Shown here: positions 57,752-64,000 of the stretch, one piece after another
Layout: each line of letters starts with the position of its first letter
How positions within the stretch are numbered: position 1 is the first letter of the stretch
Assembly: GCA_016719605.1 (NCBI GenBank)
Contig: JADJYW010000001.1
Coordinates: 496,001-560,000, forward strand
DNA: 64,000 nucleotides
Origin: Lewinellaceae bacterium
Lineage (GTDB): Bacteria > Bacteroidota > Bacteroidia > Chitinophagales > Saprospiraceae
Direction of reading: 5' to 3'
The notes under the pieces: generated by a model
Seen by the model: the letters and a program-made list of their open reading frames with translations, nothing else
Told to the model about the DNA's origin: nothing
Database searches by the model: none
Position numbers and translations under genes: made by a program

Positions 57752-58759
57752 ATGGTAGAAATAGCCAACCCCATCTACGATGTCGTTTTCAAATACCTGA
57801 TGAACGACGAAAAAGTAGCCAAACTCCTGCTGTCGGCCATCATCGGCAAGGAGGTTGTTTCGCTCGAGTTTCGGCCCACAGAACACCATTTCCCAGTCGG
57901 CGAACTGCTCGCGGTATTGCGTATGGATTTTACCGCCCGGATCGTGGATGCCGACGGCCGGCAGGAGTTGATCATTCTGGAACTGCAAAAAGCCAAATTA
58001 GCCAGCGACATCATGCGCTTTCGGCGGTATTTGGGCGAGCAATACGCCAATAAAGAAAATGTGGTACACGAGCCGGCGCCGGAATACCCTTACCGCAAGG
58101 CGCTGCCTATTCTCAGTATCTATTTCCTGGGACACACACTCGATCACGTCAAAGCACCCGTGCTGCGGGTGAACCGACGGTACATAGACGCCGCAACGGG
58201 CGAACAAATTCACGAGAAAGAGGCGTTCATCGAAAGCCTGACCCACGATAGCATCATCATCCAGATTCCCTACCTGAAAGGCCGGCGCCGAACCGAACTG
58301 GAACAACTGCTCGCCCTGTTCGACCAGTCCAGTGCCACAGATGATCCCCACTTTTTAGCCGTCAGCGAAGAGGCCCTGCCCGAGCGCTACCGCCCGTTGT
58401 TGCGTCGGCTGCAAAAAGCCGTTGCCGACCCGGTCGTCCGGCAAAGTATGGATGCAGAAGATGATCTGATCGAGGAAATCAAAGACTACCAGCGGCTTGT
58501 CTCGGAGAAAGAAAACATCATCTCGGAGAAAGAAAACGTCATCTCGGAAAAGGAGAACATCATCTCGGAAAAGGAGAACATCATCTCGGAAAAAGAAAGC
58601 GTCATCTCGGAAAAGGAAAAAATCATCTCGGAGAAAGACAAAAAGATCAAACGCGCCATCCTCGAATTTCATGCCGCGGGCACGGACATCCAAAAACTGG
58701 CCGATATTTTCGGGTTGAGTCCCGACGAAATCGCAGCGGTACTAAAGTCAAAAAAATAG
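57752..58759 (+). CDS. Rpn family PD-(D/E)XK nuclease with heptad-repeat tail (paralogue)
   Basis: 335 residues and very similar to the protein at 30.5 kb over the first 240 residues, including the Asp in LRMDFTARI and ELQKAK of the nuclease site. The tail has seven heptads of the type ISEKENI instead of ISEKDE, then IKRAILEFHAAGTDIQKLADIFG. The coiled coil probably mediates oligomerisation. Plus strand, convergent with a frameshifted rhodanese gene. Confidence 0.85.
   Translation: MVEIANPIYDVVFKYLMNDEKVAKLLLSAIIGKEVVSLEFRPTEHHFPVGELLAVLRMDFTARIVDADGRQELIILELQKAKLASDIMRFRRYLGEQYANKENVVHEPAPEYPYRKALPILSIYFLGHTLDHVKAPVLRVNRRYIDAATGEQIHEKEAFIESLTHDSIIIQIPYLKGRRRTELEQLLALFDQSSATDDPHFLAVSEEALPERYRPLLRRLQKAVADPVVRQSMDAEDDLIEEIKDYQRLVSEKENIISEKENVISEKENIISEKENIISEKESVISEKEKIISEKDKKIKRAILEFHAAGTDIQKLADIFGLSPDEIAAVLKSKK
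58498..58640 (+). repeat. 21-bp in-frame minisatellite inside Rpn paralogue
   Basis: About seven copies of a 21-bp unit beginning ATCTCGGA(G/A)AAAGA. Copy number and consensus differ from the sister gene at 30.6-30.8 kb. Confidence 0.88.
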
Positions 58760-58784
58760 CCTTGACCCCGATTCGCCCACACCA

Positions 58785-59325
58785 TCAACGGGTCACTTTT
58801 TTTACCCCCGCACGCCGTACCCAGCGGCCCCAGGCCGAGTTGTAGGTATGGATGCGCGGCGTAGCGCGGCCGGCGGCATCCACAACCGGGTAGCCGCGGT
58901 TGACCCATTCGAAAATGCTGCCGTAGAGGTTGGAGACGTTGGAGAACCCGGCCGCTGTCAGTTTCTGCGCGATTTTTTCCGAGCGGTATCCAATGGAACA
59001 ATACACCACCACCGGGCGGGACTTGTCAAGGCTGTCCAACAGCGCATGGTCAAAATGGTCGTATCCGCAGTTGATTGCCCCTTCGATATGGCTCACAGCG
59101 TACTCCGCCGGCTCCCGGGCATCGAAAATAATTACCCCCTTCCTGCTGCTGCCCGCGCAAGGAATCCACATCAATAGCCGGGACGGTAAACTTCAGCCAG
59201 GCAGCCACCTCCCGGTCAAATTTGGGATTTTCGCAATGGCCCAGCCGGTTGGCGGTGTTGGTTTGGCCGCAGGCCGATGGGAGAATAGCGAGCATGGATA
59301 AAAAAAGTACAGTGCGTTTTTGCAT
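58785..59325 (-). pseudogene. Rhodanese lipoprotein gene, frameshifted
   Basis: From the ATG at 59325 the frame encodes a lipoprotein signal (MQKRTVLFLSMLAILPSAC) and about 45 further residues to DSLRGQQQEG; then a shift is needed into the frame that encodes the rhodanese domain (GVIIFDAREPAEYAVSHIEG, active site VVVYCSIGYRSEKIAQKL, end at 58785). Dropping one C from the five-C run at 59135-59139 joins the two exactly (QQQEGVIIFDAREP). Either the gene is inactive or the assembly has a homopolymer error. Intact, it would be an envelope sulfurtransferase of about 180 residues. Confidence 0.8.
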
Positions 59326-59374
59326 GTTATGAAAAATTGTAGTCCTGATTCACGCTAATGGACATTTCGGAACA

Positions 59375-59407
59375 AGACCTTCCAGGTTTGTCAAACCTGG
59401 AAGGTCT
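59375..59407. terminator. Perfect hairpin downstream of DUF547 gene
   Basis: Arms AGACCTTCCAGGTTT and AAACCTGGAAGGTCT with a three-base loop. It lies 41 bases after the stop of the minus-strand DUF547 gene and upstream of the rhodanese lipoprotein. A half copy (GACCTGGAAGGTTTCGTTCC) is seen near 36.27 kb. No T-run follows, so intrinsic termination is only likely. Confidence 0.6.
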
Positions 59408-59448
59408 ATACGCCCGGAAAACAAAAATGTCCAACAGTGTGTCTCGAT

Positions 59449-60129
59449 TTATCCTGAAAAATCATCAAATTGCTCCGTCCAGTCGTAGTCTTTAATAACC
59501 AGGCGCATCCCCGATGTTTCCAAACCGAGATTTTCTTTCAGCAACCGCCGGACCCCGCGCGCGCCGCCAAAATCGCCGAGATACCATCGAAACAGCGCCG
59601 TGACATGAACCTCCTTTTCCCTTTCGACAACTTCCGTATCGCTCTGGAGAAAAGACAGCGTCGCGGACTCCAACTGCTGGTCAATTTTCCCGGCCGTGTA
59701 AAACGCAATAGGCGGGCAACTGCGCGCGCCACAATGGAGCGAAAAATGAATCCGGTAATCCATGCTGGATACCGCCAGCTGTTTCAAGAGGACCGGCGCG
59801 AATGGATCGGCAAGGTACCCCAATGCCCACTTGATGCGGTTGCGCCGAAGAATACCGTGCTCGATATCATCAAGGCTTAGCGCATTCCCGGCTACCACCA
59901 CTAATTTTTGGCGGAATATCGCCGGTTTGGCAACCTGCTTTTCCGACCGCAGCAACTGAAAAAACGCATTGTACAAATTTATCCAGAATGCCTTTTTCCG
60001 GTCGTCTGTGTCCAAAGCAAGCCGGATCGTTTCCAGCCGGATGGACGCCAACTGCTCTACCAGCGCGGCAACGGGTTTTTGACTGCGCACCTGATGCAGG
60101 AGTTGTTCGGAAAATTTTACCACATCCAT
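59449..60129 (-). CDS. DUF547 domain protein
   Basis: 226 residues, no signal peptide. RKKAFWINLYNAFFQLLR, LSLDDIEHGILRRN, DYRIHFSLHCGARSCPPIAFY and VTALFRWYLGDFGGARGV match the DUF547 family, whose Cys-His-rich SLHCGARSCPP core resembles a transglutaminase-like protease site. Function is not established. A C-terminal YDWTEQFDDF ends the protein. Confidence 0.83.
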   Translation of the reverse strand: MDVVKFSEQLLHQVRSQKPVAALVEQLASIRLETIRLALDTDDRKKAFWINLYNAFFQLLRSEKQVAKPAIFRQKLVVVAGNALSLDDIEHGILRRNRIKWALGYLADPFAPVLLKQLAVSSMDYRIHFSLHCGARSCPPIAFYTAGKIDQQLESATLSFLQSDTEVVEREKEVHVTALFRWYLGDFGGARGVRRLLKENLGLETSGMRLVIKDYDWTEQFDDFSG

Positions 60130-60295
60130 TTTTACCCTGTTTGTCTTTACCGGTTAACACTCAACACGGCAGTAATTGTTTGTCCTTTCCCAGTGCAATT
60201 TCTCTCCGTTGTCCATCCTGCGGCAAGGGCAACGGAAAAAACTTCCGTCCTTTGCCCCCTCTTTGGCATTTCCGCCGACAAAAAGTGCGCAAATC

Positions 60296-60303
60296 TATTT
60301 TTG
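60296..60303 (+). promoter_or_regulatory. Candidate -7 element (TATTTTTG) of TonB receptor gene
   Basis: It matches TAnnTTTG and lies 38 bases before the ATG at 60342. The nearest TTTG upstream (60262-60265) is 30 bases away, further than usual. Confidence 0.35.
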
Positions 60304-60341
60304 TCAAAATCCAAACTCAACTTCCATTCGTACATCAGCCC

Positions 60342-63326
60342 ATGCGCTCAAATATCATCACGCTCCTGCTTCTGGCCTTGCCGCTATTCCTGTCTGCCCA
60401 GGTTGACCTCGACATCACCGTGTACGAGGCCGGCGCCAACGTTCCTCTGGCCAATGTCCCGGTGCTGCTCCAGAACCCCTCTATCGGTTTTTCGGCTCAA
60501 AAAAACACCGATGCCCGGGGTAAAATCTCCTTCTTCGGGTTGCCCATCGCCGGCAACTATTCCGTGGAAATAGCCGAAACACCGGTGTTTTACGGCACAC
60601 AAAAAACGGACATCGTGTTGCGCAGCACCACCAACGCCTCCGTCACGGTACCGCTTTTCCGCAAAACGGATGTTGCGCTGGACGAATTAGTCGTGCGGGG
60701 CGCAAGCAAAATCAATGTCCGCAACGCAGAGGTTTCCTCCGAACTGCGCCAAAAAGAGATCGAGCGATTGCCGCTGGAAGGCCGCGACATCTCGCGCATC
60801 CTGTACCGCTTGCCCAATGTCGTGCAGGCTACCGGCTTTTACCCCGAAGCGCCCAACGTGGGCATCAATGGTTCCAATTCGCTGTTCACCAATTATCTGA
60901 TGGACGGCATGGACAACAACGAGCGGTTCCTCGGCGGCATGAAATTCAACATCCCGGTCGGTTTTACCCGAAACATCAATGTCCTGACCAACAACTTTTC
61001 CACCGAATACGGCCTCACGGGCAACGGTATCGTCAATATCACCTCGCGCTCGGGCAGCAACGAAACCACGGGCGAGGCATTTGTCATCACACGCCCCGGC
61101 GCCGTCGTGGACGCCGAATCGCCCTACGCTCAACGCGACCTCTCGGGCAATCAGGTGCGCGACGGGTTTCAGCGCTACCAAACCGGTTTCGGGCTGGGTG
61201 GCGCCCTCCGGCAGGACAAAACATTCTACTACCTCAATGCCGAGTACACCCGCGATTTGAAGGATAACCTGCTCAACTCCCCCGCGCTTGGCGTGAACGA
61301 AACCGTGCGCGGCGAAAACAACTTCTCTTATTTTTCTGCCAAAATAGACCACCACTGGAGCGACCGTTTTCGTTCCTCGGTGCGCGCCAACCTCGGCGTG
61401 GTGAACATTGCCCGACAGGGCGGCGGCCTCGAAGGGGGCGTGGCGTTCCCGTCGGCAGATAATTTTCAGGACCGAAACTCGGTGCTGCTCGCTTCGCAAA
61501 ACACCTACCTCGGCGACCGCTTCAAATCCGAAACTAACGTACAGTACGCCCGCTTCCGCTGGAACTACGGGCGCGCTGCCAACGCCGGCAGCCCCAACGT
61601 GACGGTGCTGGACCCGTCTGGCGTGACCGCCGCTCAGATCGGCCACCCCGGCTACCTGTTCGACGCTACCGAAAACACCGTGCAAGCCCAACAAAAAATC
61701 ACGCTGTACCGCGACCGCCACACCCTCAAGGCCGGCGCGGAAATCATCTCTGCGCAGCACGGCCTGCTCGGCGGCGGCAATCCCAACGGCAGCTACACCG
61801 TGCAACTCAACGAAGCCCAACTCGCCGCCGTGCAGGCGCTGAACAAGGGCGCCGCGCTGGATGTGCGCGACATTCCCGCCGATGTGCAGGTACTGGCGTA
61901 CAACGTGGAACTGCGCCCGGCCTCCTTCGGCGCCACCCAAAACGTCTTTTCGGCCTATCTGGAGGATGCTTTTGCCGCCACCAGCCGCTTGAACCTGACC
62001 CTCGGACTGCGCTACGACTACGATAACCTGTCCAAAGGCGGCGGCGACAAGGGTGATCTGGACAACATCGCCCCGCGATTCAGTTTCAATTACAAACTGA
62101 GCAACAACAGCAGCCTGCGCGGTGGCTACGGCATTTTTTACGACAAAATCCTGTACGGGGTTTACTCCGACGCCCTCCAGCAAAACACCACGGATGCCGA
62201 TTACAAACGCCAGTTGCAGGCCCTGAAAGACCAGGGCATCCTGCCCGCCGGCACCGATTTGGACAAAATCACCTTCGACGGCAACATCGGCGCGTCGGCC
62301 AACAACGTAACCTACCTGCAAGGGCCGTCCTCCGCCGAACTTCAGGCCGGCCGCACCCGGGCGTTTAGCGGCGAGCGCCGCATCCTGAACCCCAACGGCT
62401 ACCAAAATCCGTACACCCACCAGTTTTCGATGGGCTTCCAGAAACAACTCGACGACACCCGCCTGTTTTATGTAGATGTGATGCACAACGAATCGCGCAA
62501 CCTGTTCCGCCTGCGCGACCTCAACGCCCCGGCTCCGTACCTGCTCGATGACCCCGCCAATGTGGTCGTGCGCACCCAGACCCAGGCCGATGCCACCCGT
62601 CCCGTGGCTATTGATCCCGGCGGTTTCGCCGTCATCAGCGGCGACACCGTGCGCGGCGTGGCCCGCAACGTGGTGGTGAGCGAAACCGCCGGCAAGGCAC
62701 GCTACACGGCGCTTAGCCTGAATTTTCAAAAAGATCGCGGCGCCGACAACCTCGCCTACCGCCTCACCTACACCTTGTCGAAACTGAAAAACGATACGGA
62801 GGACATCAATTTCAAGGCGATGGACGCGAACAATTTCGAGCGGGAATGGGCGCCGGGTATCAACGACCGGACGCACGTGATCAACGGTATCGCCACCTAT
62901 TACCCCTGGAAACGCCTGTCGCTCACACTCGCCGCCCTGCTCCAAAGCGGGCAGCCCATCAACCGAATCCCCGATGCCGCTGTTTTCGGCACGACCGACC
63001 TGAACGGCGACGGGCGCTCGTTCGGCGATGCCTATGTGGGCAACAGCGACCGGCAGCCCGGTGAAACCCGCAACAACGACCGACTGCCCTGGTCCAATAC
63101 CTTTGACCTGGCCGGCGAGTACGAAATACCCACCGGAAAGCGCGGCAACCTGATCCTTCGCGCCGACGTATTCAACCTGTTCAACGCTGCCAACCTGAGC
63201 GGCTACTCCAACAATGCCACGCAAAGCAACCAGGTACAAACCGGCTCGAAAGCATCGGGGCTGCTGGTGCGCAGAAATGCAAGCGCGCCACGGCAGATTC
63301 AGTTTTCATTGCGGTGGGCGTTTTGA
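60342..63326 (+). CDS. TonB-dependent receptor with carboxypeptidase-like N-terminal domain
   Basis: 994 residues from the ATG at 60342, giving a signal peptide (MRSNIITLLLLALPLFLSAQ); the frame extends further upstream without coding features. A CarboxypepD_reg-like Ig domain (about 20-110) is followed by a plug (LPLEGRDISRILYRLPNVVQ, GINGSNSLFTNYLMDGMDNN, NNFSTEYGLTGNGIVNITSR) and a large beta-barrel ending RQIQFSLRWAF with the terminal Phe of outer membrane proteins. Oar-like receptors of this kind import large or scarce substrates. The stop overlaps the start of a binding lipoprotein gene (TGATG). Confidence 0.9.
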   Translation: MRSNIITLLLLALPLFLSAQVDLDITVYEAGANVPLANVPVLLQNPSIGFSAQKNTDARGKISFFGLPIAGNYSVEIAETPVFYGTQKTDIVLRSTTNASVTVPLFRKTDVALDELVVRGASKINVRNAEVSSELRQKEIERLPLEGRDISRILYRLPNVVQATGFYPEAPNVGINGSNSLFTNYLMDGMDNNERFLGGMKFNIPVGFTRNINVLTNNFSTEYGLTGNGIVNITSRSGSNETTGEAFVITRPGAVVDAESPYAQRDLSGNQVRDGFQRYQTGFGLGGALRQDKTFYYLNAEYTRDLKDNLLNSPALGVNETVRGENNFSYFSAKIDHHWSDRFRSSVRANLGVVNIARQGGGLEGGVAFPSADNFQDRNSVLLASQNTYLGDRFKSETNVQYARFRWNYGRAANAGSPNVTVLDPSGVTAAQIGHPGYLFDATENTVQAQQKITLYRDRHTLKAGAEIISAQHGLLGGGNPNGSYTVQLNEAQLAAVQALNKGAALDVRDIPADVQVLAYNVELRPASFGATQNVFSAYLEDAFAATSRLNLTLGLRYDYDNLSKGGGDKGDLDNIAPRFSFNYKLSNNSSLRGGYGIFYDKILYGVYSDALQQNTTDADYKRQLQALKDQGILPAGTDLDKITFDGNIGASANNVTYLQGPSSAELQAGRTRAFSGERRILNPNGYQNPYTHQFSMGFQKQLDDTRLFYVDVMHNESRNLFRLRDLNAPAPYLLDDPANVVVRTQTQADATRPVAIDPGGFAVISGDTVRGVARNVVVSETAGKARYTALSLNFQKDRGADNLAYRLTYTLSKLKNDTEDINFKAMDANNFEREWAPGINDRTHVINGIATYYPWKRLSLTLAALLQSGQPINRIPDAAVFGTTDLNGDGRSFGDAYVGNSDRQPGETRNNDRLPWSNTFDLAGEYEIPTGKRGNLILRADVFNLFNAANLSGYSNNATQSNQVQTGSKASGLLVRRNASAPRQIQFSLRWAF

Positions 63327-64000
63327 TGTTAAAAAAATCAATTTTCATGGCACGACTGCACCTTGTTTTTCTCCTGATCCTGTTCGCCGCCATCGGCTGC
63401 CGGCAAAACAGCGGTACGGCCCCCGACCCGCTCAGCCAATCCTGGGCCGAACTCGAACAACAAGCCCGGGGCAGCACGGTGCACTGGATGATGTGGCAGG
63501 GCGACCCGCTCATCAACCGCTATGTGCGTGAGTACGTGGCGCCGGAGGTGCAGAAACGCTACGGCATCAATTTGCAAATAGCGCCGGGACAGGGCACGGA
63601 AATCGTCAAAACCGTGCTCGCCGAGCAGGAAGCCGGAAAATCCACGAGCGCGCTGGACCTGTGCTGGATCAACGGCGAAACGTTTTTTCAGCTCCGCCAG
63701 ATAGCAGCCCTGTACGGCCCCTTCGCGCAAAAACTGCCCAATGCGCAGTACATAGATTTTGAAAACCCCTTCATCGGCTACGATTTTCAGCAAAAAACCG
63801 AAGGGTACGAGTGCCCCTGGGGCAACGTGCAGTTGGCCGCCATTTACGACACCGTGCGCACCCCGCAACCGCCGCGCACCTTAGCCGAACTCGAAACCTG
63901 GATACGGGCGCACCCCGGGAAGTTTACCATCCCGTACGAATTCACGGGCATGACCCTGTTCAAATCCTGGATGATCGCGCTCGCAGGCGATGCCCACGCC
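63326..64000 (+). CDS. YnjB-like ABC transporter substrate-binding lipoprotein (cut by window end)
   Basis: 225 residues are visible, frame still open at the window end; the start at 63326 overlaps the receptor stop, and an alternative ATG lies at 63347. The N-terminus is a lipoprotein signal ending FAAIGC. The body matches the YnjB/COG4134 family: TVHWMMWQGDPLINRYV, YGINLQIAPGQGTEIV, LDLCWINGETFFQL, YGPFAQKLPN and EGYECPWGNVQLA. It would bind a solute and hand it to a YnjCD-type ABC importer expected just downstream; the substrate is unknown. Coupling to a TonB receptor suggests joint uptake across both membranes. Confidence 0.82.
   Translation, partial: MLKKSIFMARLHLVFLLILFAAIGCRQNSGTAPDPLSQSWAELEQQARGSTVHWMMWQGDPLINRYVREYVAPEVQKRYGINLQIAPGQGTEIVKTVLAEQEAGKSTSALDLCWINGETFFQLRQIAALYGPFAQKLPNAQYIDFENPFIGYDFQQKTEGYECPWGNVQLAAIYDTVRTPQPPRTLAELETWIRAHPGKFTIPYEFTGMTLFKSWMIALAGDAHA

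Noticed and set aside
59988..60341. Upstream extension of the TonB receptor frame
   Set aside because: It overlaps the DUF547 gene on the other strand and has no family sequence; the ATG at 60342 begins a signal peptide.
60687..63239. Minus-strand open frame of 850 codons
   Set aside because: Antisense to the TonB receptor; repetitive Val/Gly/His composition typical of shadow frames.

Overview
The window is chromosomal DNA of a Bacteroidota bacterium, most likely a Saprospiria-like lineage with moderately high GC. The grounds are: type IX secretion C-terminal domains (a gliding-motility type B domain at 37.1-38.9 kb and a type A domain on a DUF1501 protein at 38.9-40.6 kb), SprB-like repeats, a TonB-dependent receptor with a carboxypeptidase-like N-terminal domain, WG-repeat proteins, a DUF1800/DUF1501 pair, and promoter elements of the TAnnTTTG type. 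I saw no rRNA, tRNA, CRISPR array, prophage or intact insertion sequence.

Layout. 0-11.2 kb (+ strand) is a surface polysaccharide cluster: glycosyltransferase (cut by the window edge), asparagine synthase-like amidotransferase, polysaccharide deacetylase, FemAB/GNAT-like acyltransferase, DUF354 protein, UDP-N-acetylhexosamine-type epimerase, two NodB-like proteins, an unusual sugar transferase and a sugar N-formyltransferase. 11.4-14.2 kb (-) holds a GNAT enzyme, a biotin-dependent carboxyltransferase and a lipoprotein. 14.3-19.7 kb (+) carries a GH29 fucosidase, LhgO-type oxidase, a DapA-family lyase/deaminase and a hydroxyproline epimerase, which suggests 4-hydroxyproline catabolism. 19.9-31.6 kb is mostly - strand: fatty acid hydroxylase, rhodanese, DUF2306 protein, (Ogt on +), GalE, efflux adaptor and TolC, DjlA, adenine deaminase and an Rpn-type nuclease. 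31.7-37 kb has a calcium-type P-ATPase followed by an AT-richer block (2H phosphoesterase, SUMF1-like, DUF1361). 37-43 kb has the T9SS cargo and the DUF1800/DUF1501 pair with a four-helix-bundle gene between them. 43.2-50.3 kb holds three consecutive WG-repeat proteins. 50.4-60.1 kb contains a fructosamine kinase-like gene, ChrA, an ArsR-rhodanese/MFS/methyltransferase operon, a persulfide dioxygenase-like/carbonic anhydrase operon, a second Rpn paralogue, a frameshifted rhodanese lipoprotein and a DUF547 gene. 60.3-64 kb has a TonB-dependent receptor coupled to a YnjB-like binding lipoprotein (cut by the window end).

Three patterns stand out. (1) At least eleven genes have a G-poor, low-complexity direct-repeat leader ending just before the start codon, always in the same orientation relative to the gene; where such repeats follow an open frame they add pentapeptide tails. 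(2) Two separate rhodanese loci share a GTGA-N6-TCAC palindrome at exactly the same distance (34 bp centre to centre) from a matching ACCTTTG promoter element, which suggests a Crp/Fnr-type sulfur regulon. (3) Paired hairpins built on CTTGGTG/CACCAAG, resembling REPINs, occur singly in the polysaccharide cluster and as a triplicated array next to a truncated methyltransferase. Two or three genes carry single-base frameshifts, two of them in homopolymers; these may be assembly errors or real inactivation.
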